A stretch of 64,000 nt of DNA, from positions 179,049,330-179,113,329 of the forward strand of contig NC_066581.1 in NCBI RefSeq assembly GCF_024323335.1. The letters are read 5' to 3'. The DNA is from Lathyrus oleraceus (Eukaryota > Streptophyta > Magnoliopsida > Fabales > Fabaceae). The notes below the pieces were generated by a model. It did not search any database. It saw only the letters and a program-made list of their open reading frames with translations, and had not been told where the DNA came from. The translations under genes and the position numbers were made by a program. This document shows positions 23,940-34,934 of the stretch, one piece after another (the stretch's first letter is position 1; each line of letters begins with the position of its first letter).

Positions 23940-25240
23940 ACACTTGCTGGGGATCTCGCTGGGGAGAATCAGGCTTTCCTTTCGCCAACGGATGAGGAAA
24001 TAAACCTCTCTGGGGGGTATCAATCCTGAATGCTGTCAGAAGCAACTGTAGCGAATGTGCCGTACAAATGTTGAACAAAGATCCGCCTCTGCCGGGGATA
24101 TGGTCTGATTGGGTTTCAACACATGAATGCATATGTTTGAATTTTTCTATGGCGTAATGTTCCATTATGAATGGAAATGCTACGCATTTTTGAGGATGCG
24201 ATGCTCACTATATGCAAAATGCAAAATGAACTCTGGCTGGGAAGTCAAAAGATCAGATATTCCAACTCTGGGGGAGATTCTGCTCGAGGAATACTCTACG
24301 GGGAGAGCACCGACTTCTCACTCATGCTGGAGAAACAAAACCGTTGCTGGGGAAAGGATAGACTCCTCTGGGGACATCTTTCACAAGACCCAATCCACTC
24401 GGGGACTCCGCTTGGGGAAGCAACCAATACAACTCTGCTGAGGAATACCCAAAAGCAACTCTCTAGGGAGTAACAAAGCGACTTTGCTAGGGATAACCAG
24501 GCGACTTCACTGGGGAGAGCCAACCAATCCACAAATAGGATAAACTCTACTTTGGGAAATAAACGCTACTCCGTTGGGGACGACCCAATCCACAGGTAGG
24601 ATAGACTCAGCTGGGGGATGCAAATCACATTCCGCTACGGGAAACTCATCCGATCCACAGGTAAGATAACTGCTGGAGATAAATTTCTTTAAACCCGCTC
24701 CACTCGGGGACTTGCTGAGGAAAATATCAACACAAACCTCTACCCGGGAGATCTGCTAGGGAAAGCAACTCTGCTGGGGAGGAGCACCACTCTGGTGGGA
24801 AAGCAAATATACCAGACTCTGTGCTGGGGAGAGACATCCACAACCCTGTTGGGGATGAGCGCTTACAACCACGATGGGGATAACAGTATTACAAACCCGA
24901 CTGCTGGGGAACAACGCTCCACTGACAACTCCGCTGGGGATACAGCACCCTTCCAACTCAGTGGGGAACTCTCCTAGGGAAAACACATGCCAGGCACTCA
25001 GCGGGAGATCTCAACCGGGGAAATATTCGCTGGGGAACACACCCACATACAGGCCTGCTGGGAACAGGCAATTCTTAGATCTGCCGGGGAATAAACCCAC
25101 TATCCGCAGACGCCTTTGCAGGGGAACATAGCTCTGAAAGCTCTCATACCTGCTTGAGAAATATTTGCTGGGGGAAACATCCTTACAGATAACGACCTGC
25201 AAAACAGCCCAACAAATTCCCCAGGGGATACATGGACAAG
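23940..25240 (-). repeat. 3' UTR repeat array 2 of D (ACTCTGCTGGGGA units)
   Basis: About thirty degenerate copies of ACTCTGCTGGGGA occur on the + strand at intervals of about 20-40 bp (for example 24764-24780, 24899-24910, 24929-24941). In the element's own sense strand this reads TCCCCAGCAGAGT, which equals the first thirteen bases of the tRNA-Arg 3' end that pairs with D's PBS. The units also contain GAAAGCAAC and ATCCACAGGTAGGATA. No coding content is visible. Confidence 0.85.
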
Positions 25241-25898
25241 ATATGCTCAAGTGTCCTCAACATTCGAAGTGATTTTCAAATGTTTTATCTTTCTGCAAGT
25301 TATTGTTTAGCCTTCATGTTTTTATATGCAATGTTTATCAAAAATTCGGACGTTTTCGCAAACAAAACAGTAAAATAAAAACAAGAGAGCTATTTATCTG
25401 AATAACGACTTTTATTGACTGCAAATGGGCCTGAAAAGGCAAATACATCGGGAAGCAATTCCTAGAAAGAGGTAATTGCGCACAAAAGGAAAAAATCTAT
25501 CCTAATGGCAATGTGAACACGGCATCCACCATTTCCCAATTCTGTTATAACTCACAGATCATCGGTTTTCCTCCCAACTCCTTGCTTTCTGAGAAGAATG
25601 ACTGGACCGATCACATCTTTCGAGATGGCAACTGATAAAGCGCGATGAAGTACAGATAACTCAGACTGTAGTCTTCACTTTAATCCCTCTTTTAGCTGGA
25701 TCGCCCTTTCGGGTTTTCAATCCACCGGGATACCCATTTTTTCCTAAGCCGCCCTCGCGGGTTTTCGACTTACCGGGTGTACAAATTCTTTTCATTTTAT
25801 CCCTAATTTTTGCCCGAACCTTTTCTTTCTGTTTTTTGGTTCGCCGGGATGCCCTTTTTTGCCTGGACTTTTTTATTCTTTTTGTCCAGCGGGTCAAT
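25241..25898 (-). other. Region after the pol stop of D with GNRA-type hairpins
   Basis: This is non-coding in sense order, directly after the integrase stop at 25899. It holds two short stems: CCC-GCGA-GGG (25752-25761) and CCC-GAAA-GGG (25704-25713), each within GAAAACCC...GGGCG. The closely similar block in C stands in the same place (47899-47980). From 25241 to 25640 I see nothing definite; 25380-25470 resembles no known motif. The + strand text from 25660 reads as a lysine-rich ORF on the minus strand (25661-25906), which I take as chance. Confidence 0.6.
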
Positions 25899-27206
25899 TT
25901 ATGCAAAGTATTTTTTGACTACATCTGAGTTAACAGGGGACGGAAAATCTTCACCATCCATAGTTGTAAGCATCAAGGCTCCACCAGAGAAAACCTTCTT
26001 CACAACATATGGACCTTCATAATTAGGAGTCCACTTGCCCCTGTTATCTGTACCGGGAGGAAGGATCCTCTTCAAAACTAGATCACCGATCTGATAGCTT
26101 CGAGGACGCACTTTCTGATCAAAGGCTCTTTTCATCCTTCTCTGATACAACTGCCCATGGCACACAGCTGCTAACCATCTCACTTCGATAAGGCTCAACT
26201 CATTAAACCTTGTTCGAATCCACTCGGCTTCATCCAGCTTGACATCCAACAAAACCCTCAGAGAAGGGATCTCCACTTCAACTGGTAGGACTGCTTCCAT
26301 ACCGTACACAAGGGAGTACGGGGTTGCCCCGGTCGACGTACGCACCAAAGTACGGTACCCATGTAAAGCGAAAGGCAGCATCTCATGCCAATCCTTGTAC
26401 GTAACGACCATTTTCTGCACAATCTTCTTGATATTCTTGTTTGCCGCCTCTACAGCACCATTCATCTTTGGTTTGTAAGGAGAAGAATTGTGATGTTCAA
26501 TCTTGAAATCTTTGCAAAGCTCCTTCATCATCTTGTTATTGAGATTCGAACCATTTTCAGTGATGATTCTCTCAGGAACTCCATAACGACAGATGATTTC
26601 TTTCTTGATGAACCGGGCAACCACTTATTTGGTAACGTTAGCATAGGAAGCTGCTTCCACCCACTTGGTGAAGTAATCAATCGCGACCAAGATGAAGCGA
26701 TGTCCATTCGAAGCAGTAGGCTCAATCTTCCCAATCATATCTATGCCTCACATGGCAAACGACCAAGGCGAATTCATGACATTCAGAGGGCTTAGTGGTA
26801 CATTCACCTTATCAGCATAAATTTGACACTTATGGCACTTCCGAGCGTACTTGAAACAATCGGATTCCATAGTCATCCAGTAATAACCGGCTCTCAACAG
26901 TTTCTTCGACATTGCATGACCACCAGCATGTGTACCAAACGAACCTTCATGCACTTCTTGCATCAACATGTCTGCTTCGTGTCTATCCACGCATCTGAGC
27001 AAGACCATGTCAAAATTCCTCTTATACAGCACATCATCCTGATTCAAATAAAAGCTTCCAGCTAGCCTTCTCAGGGTTTTCTTATCATTCTTCGACGCAC
27101 CTTCAGGATATTCCTGGCTTTTGAGGAAGTTCTTGATGTCGTAGTACCACGGTTTCTCATCGATCACAACAGACTCGGCTGCAAATACATACGCAGGCCT
27201 CTCGGG
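25899..27206 (-). pseudogene. Element D integrase (nonsense codons, altered catalytic residue)
   Basis: C-terminal part of the pol polyprotein, which would insert the DNA copy. The N-terminal zinc-binding part is visible (HEGSFGTHAGGHAMSKK, then CHKCQIYADK). The core has GIDMIGKIEP, then IITENGSNLN, and NGAVEAANKNI. The end has GPYVVKKVFSGGALMLTTMDGE and no chromodomain, as usual for Tat elements. In-frame stops occur at 27207-27209 (TGA, before this part), 26748-26750 (TGA where TGG is expected) and 26625-26627 (TAA where CAA is expected). In addition the second acidic residue of the D-D-E triad is Glu (26556-26558), while C has Asp there. The copy is therefore not functional as integrase. 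Confidence 0.92.
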
Positions 27207-29376
27207 TCAATTCACCGCAACATATGGCACATGATTCCACCAATGAACTTTGATCATAGAAGACAAAGTAGCCAAAGCATCGGCCATCTGATTCTCATCC
27301 CGGGGGACATGATACAACTTCACCTTCTTGAAGAACGTCAGTATTCTTCTGGTGTAATCTCTATAAGGAATCAAATGCGGCTGGTTCGTATTCCAATCTC
27401 CATTAACCTGATTGATCACTAGAGTGGAATCTCCAAGAATGTCGAGCATTTTGATCCTCAGATCAATGGCTTCTTCTATCCCCATGATACAAGCCTCATA
27501 CTCAGCTTCATTGTTGGTGACGTCAAAAGTCAATCTGGCAGCAAAAGGTATATGAGCACCTTTAGGATTGATCAGCACTGCACCAACACCGTTACCATTC
27601 ACATTCACAGCCCCATCAAACATCAATGTCCACTTGTCATCAGGATCCGGTCCTTCCTCGACAAGAGGCTCTTCACAATCTTTCATCTTAAGATACATGA
27701 TGTCTTCATCAGGGAATTCAAACATCATAGGCCGATAGTCATCGATCAGTTGCTCGGCGAGATAGTCTAACAAAACACTACCTTTGATAGCCTTCTGCGA
27801 CGTGTACTGGATATCATACTCAGTTAAGATCATCTGCCAACGGGCAACACGTCCGGTGAGAGCCGGCTTCTCAAAGATGTACTTTACTGGATCCATCTTA
27901 GAAATCAACAACGTAGTATGGTTCAACATATACTGCCTCAGTCGGCGAGCTGCCCAGGCCAAAGCACAACAAGTTTTCTCAAGCTGTGAGTATTTGATTT
28001 CACAATCGGTAAACTTTTTGCTAAGGTAGTATATGGCATGCTCTTTTCGACCAGACTCGTCATGCTGTCCCAATACACACCCCATCGAATTCTCGGTTAC
28101 TGATAGGTACATTATCAGGGGTCTCCCTGGAACTGGAGGAATCAGGATTGGAGGTTTCTGTAAATACTCTTTTATCTTGTCAAAAGCTTTCTGACAGTCG
28201 TCATTCCACCTGATCGCTTGATTCTTCCTTAGCAATTTGAATATTGGTTCACACGTGGCAGTTAGGTGAGATACAAACCTTGCAATGTAGTTCAATCTCC
28301 CTAAAAACCCACGAACCTGCTTTTCAGTTTTCGGTTCAGGCATTTCTTGAATAGCTTTGACTTTTGCTGGATCAACCTCAATCCCTTTCTCACTGACAAT
28401 GAAGCCTAACAGCTTCCCTGATCTCACACCAAACGTACACTTGTTTGGATTCAGCCTCAGTTTGAACTTTACCAATCTGTCAAACAACTTCTGCAAATTT
28501 ACCAGGTGCTCCTCTTCTGTCTGCGACTTCGCAATCATATCATCCACGTACACTTCAATCTCTTTGTGCATCATGTCATGAAAGAGAGTCGTCATAGCCC
28601 TCTGATAGGTAGCACCGGCATTCTTCAGCCCAAATGGCATCACCTTATAGCAGAACATGCCCCAAGGTGTACTGAATGTTGTCTTTTCCATGTCCTCTGG
28701 CGCCATCTTAATCTGATTATAGCCCGAAAAACCATCCATGAAAGAGAACACCGAGGATTGAGCCGTATTATCCACCAATACATCAATATGAGGTAATGGG
28801 AAATCATCTTTCGGACTCACCCTGTTCAGATCCCGGTAATCGACACACATTCTGACTTTGCCATCCTTCTTCGGCACGGGAACGATGTTGGCTACCCACG
28901 GTGGATAAGTCGTCACTGACAAGAAACCCGCATCGAACTGCTTCTGAACCTCTTTCTTGATTTTCACTGCCATATCAGGACTCGTTCTGCGAAGCTTCTG
29001 TTTGACCGAAGGACAATCATCTCTGAGAGGTAGTCTATGCACCACAATATCAGTATCCAGCCCAGGCATATCTTGATAAGACCAGGCGAATATCTCCACA
29101 TACTCTCTCAGCATCTCAATCAACCTGCTCTTGACCTCTGTCTTCAAAGCAGCCCCGATCTTAATGTCTCTTCTGGCGTCCTCAGTACCAAGATTCACAA
29201 TCTCCAACTCCTCCTGATGAGGTTGGATGACCCTTTCCTCTTGCTTCAACAATCTGACCAATTCTTTCGGGAGTTCACAGTCTTCCTCACTCTCCTCTTC
29301 AGCTTGGTAGATGGGATTATTGAAATCATGATGAGGCATAACAGAACTGTTCATAGTAGATTTCGTGATATCATTT
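27207..29376 (-). CDS. Element D reverse transcriptase plus two RNase H domains
   Basis: This pol block copies the RNA into DNA and removes the RNA strand. It starts in frame after the intron acceptor at 29377; the first methionine is at 29354. RT spans about residues 120-330 and holds RMCVDYRDLNRVSPKDDF, MDGFSGYNQIKMAPEDMEKT, MPFGLKNAGATYQRAM and YVDD (near residue 270). The first, gypsy-type RNase H follows (MYLSVTENSMGCVLGQHDE, IYYLSKKFTDCE, YSQLEKTCCALAWA). A second, archaeal-type RNase H comes after it, with FDGAVNVNGNGVGAVL, TNNEAEYEACIMGI, LGDSTLVINQ and DENQMADALATL. The double RNase H is a known mark of the Tat lineage. The frame ends at a TGA (27207-27209) that interrupts the link to integrase. 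Confidence 0.93.
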
Positions 29377-29619
29377 CTGCATGTTTTAATGCTTTGTTTT
29401 AGAAAAAAGAGTTCAATAAAGTCACAAAAACAAAAACATTGCCATTTTTATTTTTGAAAAATGAAAACAAAAATAGAAAGACAGGGATCACAAAATTGTT
29501 TGCAAAACGTCCTTTATTAATGATAAAAATTGTAAAACATGATGTGGCCCTACAATGAACCACTACGTCTTGGGCAGAACGTAGGGTTTTGTGCAGAATG
29601 AAAAACAACAGAAAATTAC
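29377..29619 (-). other. Element D intron between gag-pro and pol
   Basis: Donor GTAATT (G at 29619), acceptor ACATGCAG ending at 29377, 243 bp. The upstream exon leaves GA, the downstream exon supplies A, so the reading frame continues from protease into pol without the TAA. It corresponds to the known spliced intron of Ogre. Confidence 0.85.
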
Positions 29620-32600
29620 TCTGTTTGAAGAGTAACTTGGACTATATCCTCTACAGTCCAATTGCTGATCACTTCCCCTGGTGCACTCGGGCGAACCCAG
29701 CAGTCGAGATCACAATCACTGTCACCATCTTCAACATCAGCTACAAAGACGTCACCGTGATTCATCAGCCCAGCGCTGGTAAAGGTACTTGGACCTGCTG
29801 GCATACCCTGCTCCGCTTGCAGAGGCTCATAACCAATGCCAAATTTGTCTTCTTTAACCGGCAAATCCACCATTTTTCCCCAGCCTTCAGCCTTGCCAGA
29901 GTCAACAACCTCCTTAGCCTGCTTGTACGAAGCGATCGAAGCACCCGACCTCCTCTGATCAGCACATGCCACCTTATCCAGGGCCACAGTCTCAAATGCC
30001 TGGCACAAAGTTTCGTGGATCTCGCCATCCACCTCAACATACTTGAACGAGGATAGGTGACTCACCAAGATATCCTCTTCACCGCACACGGTCACAATCT
30101 GACCGTTCCACACATATTTGAGCTTCTGATGGAGAGTCGACGAGACTGCCCCTGCTGCATGGATCCATGGACGTCCCAACAAACAATTGTAGGCAGGCTG
30201 AATGTCCATCACATAGAAGATAATGTCGAACACCTCAGGACCTATCTTCACAGGCAATGTGACTTCACCAAACACAGAACGTTTGGATCCGTCAAATGCA
30301 CGAACTATCAGGTCACTAGGAGTAAGCACAACCCCTTCAACAGATATCTTCTTCAGAATTTGCTTGGGCAGCACATTCAGAGAAGAACCGGTGTCGACTA
30401 GCACATGCGACAACACAGCCCCCTTGCACTCCATGGTGATATGCAAGGCCTTATTGTGGTTACGCCCCTCTGGTGTCAAATCAAGATCTGTGAACCCCAG
30501 GTCGTGTCTGGTGCTCACGTTGGCAATCACCCCTTCAAGCTGGTTGACAGAGATCTCCTGAGGTACATACGCCATATTCAGCATCTTCAACAAGGCGTTG
30601 CGATGTGCCTCAGAGCACAACAGCAAAGAGAGGATTGAAATCTTGGACGGAGTCTGGTTGAGTTGATCTACAATCTTGTAGTCACTCTTCTTAATGATTT
30701 TCATGAATTCCTCCACGTCCTTTTCGAATGAACCCTCAGCCTCCTTCTGAGCCGGTTCTTCGTCAACCACCGCTTGTTTGCCCTTCGATCTAGCAGATGC
30801 CTCAGCATTAGCATCCCTCAACGGTTGAGGAGCAAACAGTCGTCCACTACGAGTAAAGCCTCCTGGTCCACCGACATTGTCCACAACTGGACTTGCACTC
30901 ACCACAGGAGCTCTACTAGGTGCCACAATAGTTACTGGAGCCTGATTGGTCGGCCTGACCCGATTCTCAGCCCTTCGATTATTCTGGTAGGCATTATCGT
31001 ACCTCCAAGGCACAACCTTACTATTCTCAACAACAGGTCTTCTACCTGATACAGCAATAGTAGTTGGAGTGTTGACAGTTACTGGTGCGGAAATGGTGAT
31101 AGGAGTACTGCTGGTTGTAGGCGCACTACTAACCCTTTGCCCACGCCCTTCAGACGGTTTGAAGTATATCGTGACAGTTGACACTGCCCCACGATCTCTA
31201 TTATCAGCCCGAGCAAACTGAACACAGCCCTCGTCTATCAAACGTTGAATACCAGCCTTCAACCGTTCACAACCATTATCAGCTTCAGCACAGCCCAAAC
31301 AATCTCCATCACAACCCGGGTAGACACCCCCATTCAATAAACGGACCTTAACAACTGCCAAAGAAGTCTGAACGTCCTTCACACTGACAACCACGTCTTC
31401 AGCTTCAGCCCCTTCAACACAATTCACCCGGTGAGCACCATGCGCAGGCATAGGGTTATTCACGACATTTGGTACAGGAGAAAAGTTGATCGTCTTGGCA
31501 TCAATCAGGTCCTGGACCTTATGGTGGAAAGCCCTGCAATTTTCGATATGGTGGCCCAGCGCACCAGAATGAAAGTCACAACGCGCATTGGCATCATACC
31601 CAGGTGGTATTTTTGTCAATGGCGCCATGGTCCTCAACTCGACGAACCCTAGCCTGAGCAACTCCGACAGTAACTCAGCATAAGTCATTGGTAGGGGATC
31701 AAAACGTCTATCAGGCATCCTCTGCCTCTGCTGATAGGGACGTTGCTGTTGTTGTTGTTGTGGCATCTGTTGTTGAACCCTCGGTTGTTGCGGTTGTTGA
31801 CGTTGTTGAGGTGCAGGAATGGTCACTACAGCAACCTGACGGTACTGATTTCTGTTCTGATTTCTGCGATGTTGAACAACATTAGTCTCACCCTCTCTAC
31901 GGCGAGGTGCCCCAGAGAAAGGTTTCTTGGAAGAAGAGGAACTAGCATCATTGATCTTTCCAGCCTTGATCAAACTCTCAGTCCTTTCTCCACATATGAC
32001 AACATCCGAAAAACTACCGAATGGGCAACTCCCCATCCGGTCCATGAATACTCCTTGAAGGGTGCCAATGAACATATCTGTCAACTCCCTTTCCAGCATA
32101 GGGGGTGGAACTCTCGCAGCCAATTCACGCCACCTCTGGGCGTACTCCTTGAAGCTTTCATTGGATTTTTGACATAGACTCTGCAGCTGAGTCCGGCTCG
32201 GTGCCATATCCATGTTATGCTTGTACTGGCGCAAGAAGGCCTCGCCCAGATCCCTCCAGCATCGGATAGAATCTCTCTTTAATTCCATGTACCAATCCAA
32301 AGAAGCCCCAGATAGACTATCTTGGAAAAAGTACATCCACATCTTTTCGTCATCTATATACGCAGAGATTTTCCGATAATACGCCTGCACATAGGTGCGA
32401 GGGCAAGAAGTGCCGTTGTACTTATCGAAGGATGGTGCTTTGAACTTGTACGGGATTCTCAAACCTTCAACCAACCCCATATTGGTCACATCAAATCCAA
32501 GAGAGTTCTGGCATTCCATCGCTCTTATCTTTTCAGCCAGGGCATCAACCTTACGATCCCTATCCTCAACTCTAACCACCTCATCATCCTCACTCAGCAG

Positions 32601-33008
32601 CGTGAACATGTCCTCTTGTCTGTCGATAATAGAAGCTGGATGACAAACTGGAGCCCGGGTAGCTCTGGCATTGACAGTCTCTGCAGCAAGAGGCTGTCCA
32701 TTGATTCTTATCCCTCTGAGTTCATCCCCGACGGCATAGTCGTTAGCGGGAGCAGCAATATTGACGTTCTCATGAGCAGGTGCAACAACAGGCGAAGCAC
32801 GGTAGGACGTCTGAATCACAGTCTCTTGTCTCTGAACCAAAGCGCGGAGCTCTTCCTGACCTTGAGCAACCCCTTGCATCATTGACATAAACTGGGCCAT
32901 GTTCGCCCTCATCTCAGCCAACTCATTCTGAACCTGATCCATACTTCTCTGTTGATTGAGTCTGGTTGAATACCAGTGCGGTCTTTGATCAGCTATCCTG
33001 CCTGACAC
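29616..33008 (-). CDS. Element D gag-protease polyprotein, intact (1,130 aa)
   Basis: Structural protein and protease of the element. The start is ATG at 33008 (MSGRIADQRPHWYSTRL), followed by a coiled coil (MDQVQNELAEMRANMAQ). The capsid core spans about residues 170-330, with SGASLDWYMELKRDS and SFKEYAQRWRELAARV. A Q-rich linker (about 390-440) leads to the zinc-knuckle variant C477-x2-H-x5-H-x4-C491. Then comes a region with clustered cysteines (CDGDCLGCAEADNGC) and the aspartic protease, with DTGSSLNVL and Asp at about 872, and a flap-like DIQPAYNCLLGRPW. It is open throughout and ends at TAA next to the pol intron donor. It shares order and length with B. Confidence 0.95.
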   Translation of the reverse strand: MSGRIADQRPHWYSTRLNQQRSMDQVQNELAEMRANMAQFMSMMQGVAQGQEELRALVQRQETVIQTSYRASPVVAPAHENVNIAAPANDYAVGDELRGIRINGQPLAAETVNARATRAPVCHPASIIDRQEDMFTLLSEDDEVVRVEDRDRKVDALAEKIRAMECQNSLGFDVTNMGLVEGLRIPYKFKAPSFDKYNGTSCPRTYVQAYYRKISAYIDDEKMWMYFFQDSLSGASLDWYMELKRDSIRCWRDLGEAFLRQYKHNMDMAPSRTQLQSLCQKSNESFKEYAQRWRELAARVPPPMLERELTDMFIGTLQGVFMDRMGSCPFGSFSDVVICGERTESLIKAGKINDASSSSSKKPFSGAPRRREGETNVVQHRRNQNRNQYRQVAVVTIPAPQQRQQPQQPRVQQQMPQQQQQQRPYQQRQRMPDRRFDPLPMTYAELLSELLRLGFVELRTMAPLTKIPPGYDANARCDFHSGALGHHIENCRAFHHKVQDLIDAKTINFSPVPNVVNNPMPAHGAHRVNCVEGAEAEDVVVSVKDVQTSLAVVKVRLLNGGVYPGCDGDCLGCAEADNGCERLKAGIQRLIDEGCVQFARADNRDRGAVSTVTIYFKPSEGRGQRVSSAPTTSSTPITISAPVTVNTPTTIAVSGRRPVVENSKVVPWRYDNAYQNNRRAENRVRPTNQAPVTIVAPSRAPVVSASPVVDNVGGPGGFTRSGRLFAPQPLRDANAEASARSKGKQAVVDEEPAQKEAEGSFEKDVEEFMKIIKKSDYKIVDQLNQTPSKISILSLLLCSEAHRNALLKMLNMAYVPQEISVNQLEGVIANVSTRHDLGFTDLDLTPEGRNHNKALHITMECKGAVLSHVLVDTGSSLNVLPKQILKKISVEGVVLTPSDLIVRAFDGSKRSVFGEVTLPVKIGPEVFDIIFYVMDIQPAYNCLLGRPWIHAAGAVSSTLHQKLKYVWNGQIVTVCGEEDILVSHLSSFKYVEVDGEIHETLCQAFETVALDKVACADQRRSGASIASYKQAKEVVDSGKAEGWGKMVDLPVKEDKFGIGYEPLQAEQGMPAGPSTFTSAGLMNHGDVFVADVEDGDSDCDLDCWVRPSAPGEVISNWTVEDIVQVTLQTE

Positions 33009-33335
33009 ATACTAGAGTGAGAAGTCGCGAGCAAGAACACTTGTTATGCAATATGATATGAGTATGATGCTAATGCATATGATGCACATGAGATGTTCAT
33101 TTCTCAGGCATTTGAAGAGCCTGATTCATCTTCAAAAGATGGCAACCTGCAACAAGAACAACACGGGAAGCACAGCATACACAAGAGCAATGAGTACAGA
33201 GTGAAACAACAATCTCATCCATAAATGAGCAACAGGATCGTACAACAAATATTCAAAGATCCAACAAGGTACATCAATGAATCCCACCCAACAAGCCTGG
33301 GGGTGATTCTCAATATAAACATCAGGAAACACAAG
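33009..33335 (-). other. Spacer between ORF1 and gag of D
   Basis: This 327-bp region has no long ORF in sense. It includes an acceptor-like TTGTTCTTGTTGCAG (sense strand) around 33145-33160 and a GCATAACAAG just before gag, similar to the acceptor-like site at the same place in B. Whether it is spliced is not clear from the sequence. Confidence 0.4.
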
Positions 33336-34933
33336 CTAAGACAAATGACTTCCAGGAATGAGCGTCTTCAAGTAGTGACACTGGTCTATCAACAATTCAC
33401 ACTCCGAACATTCTGGCAAGGGAGTAATCTTCTCCTTCAACTGTCTTCTGAGCTCTAACACCTCTCCTCCAAGGTGGTTCTCTGATGCAAGTCTCTGGTC
33501 GACTTCCTTCTTCAACTGGACATCTTTGTCTCTGAGTTGCTTCTCCAAGTCTCTGATCTTCTTCAGATAACTGGCTTCAGCTCTCTGCAATCTCAAACAC
33601 TCTATGTGCTCTGCATTCAGCAAGTTCTCCATCTCTGCATAAGATCTCTTCTTGCTCCTTACTCCACCAACATCTGCACTCTGGGCATCTCTGAGTTGAT
33701 GAGTCAGGTTCAACCTATCAGCTTTGGCTTGATATAACTCCATCTGGGCATCTTGCTCTTTCTCCTTCAACCTGCGATTCTCCATCAGGGCTTGCTTGTA
33801 CTGCTCAACATGTACACTCTCAGCAAGGATCAAGGGTGGTTGCACTTGCAACGGATTCATCCTATCATAGGGAAACAGCAAAGTTTCCACTCTCTTCTTA
33901 ACCCAATCAGTGTAATCAGGCATAACAATGGAAAACTTCTTCCCTAAGACAGATCCATCCTTAACACCAATAGACCTCCAAGCTCTCCCTATCTGCTCCA
34001 ATCTCACAGGGTCACTTCGCTTCTCAAAGTACACACTCTCAGCTATCTCAGCTTCAAGTGGTCTTCCATTCATCACGAACCCCAACTGGCGAAGAGAAAG
34101 AACCGGGTTGTAATTGATGCAACCCCTAGTCCTCACTAGTGGCACATTCCGGAATTCTCCACAACTCATAATAACATCCCGCACGTCCAATCGATAAGAC
34201 TGCCATCTGATATCATATGAAGTAAGAGACATAACCCTCTGAGTCCACCTATAAGTGCTCTGAGCATCCACAAAAGGTCCACTGACTGGCAGGAGAGACA
34301 TGAACCATCTGAGCAAAAGTGGAAGACAACACCTGATAGCTCCACCCTTACCATGCCTACTGTGAATAGCATAGTAAGTGTCACCTAACAGAGTAGGAAC
34401 CGGATTTCCTCCAATGAAAATACAGACTGCAGCATAGTCCACAAAGTTGGGCATACTCGGGAACAGGACAATCCCATAGATCATAACAGCAAGTTGGGCA
34501 TGGAAAGCTTCCCAATTCCCCTTCTCTGCTTCTCCTCTAGCAACCCTCAGCAGAAACTTCAAAGGAAACCCAACAACGTCCCCACTGGACTTCCAACCAT
34601 CACTGATCTCCTTGACACTCAGATGCAAAGCTCTAGCAATAACTCTGAAGTCAACCTCCTTGGGCACATCCAAGAAAGGAACCTGATGCTGAATCGGGAC
34701 ACTCAACAGAATGGAGTACTCCTCGAGAGTAGGCGCCAACTGATAATCCTGAAAGGTAAAACAACGAAGCTCTGGGTCGTAAAACTGAAGAAGAGTCTGC
34801 AAAGGCACCGGGTCCACTACCATCTTCAACAGTGTCAGAATATCCCCATACCGATCCACGAACCCCCTCAGATGATCCGCTTTGGCTCTGGGACTGTTGC
34901 CATCTCTATCAGTGAACCGACTCTGGAATGTAC
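33336..34933 (-). CDS. Element D ORF1, plant-mobile-domain-like protein with coiled coil
   Basis: Extra ORF of the Ogre group. The N-terminal two thirds has DPELRCFTFQDYQLAPTLEE, IYGIVLFPSMPNFVDYAAV, RWTQRVMSLTSYDIRW and RNVPLVRTRGCINYNPVLS, the same pattern as B's ORF1 and plant mobile domain proteins. From about residue 330 a long coiled coil follows (KQALMENRRLKEKEQDAQ and KKIRDLEKQLRDKDVQLK), then a cysteine-rich end (PECSECELLIDQC). The frame is open without stop, but it has no ATG ahead of the conserved domain: the earliest candidate is a GTG at 34859, and the conserved sequence begins right after an acceptor-like TTTCTCAG ending at 34934. The true start may lie in an upstream exon. The role in the element is unknown. 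Confidence 0.85.
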
Positions 34934-34934
34934 C

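Noticed and set aside
22800..25240. Regular short repeats that could be taken for a CRISPR array
   Set aside because: Repeats are degenerate with variable spacing, in a plant retrotransposon 3' UTR, without cas genes.
25661..25906. Lysine/arginine-rich minus-strand ORF after the integrase of D
   Set aside because: The basic composition comes from A/G-rich non-coding sequence with the hairpin blocks; the matching region of C has no such frame.
32322..32885. Plus-strand ORF of 187 codons
   Set aside because: Antisense shadow of the gag of element D.
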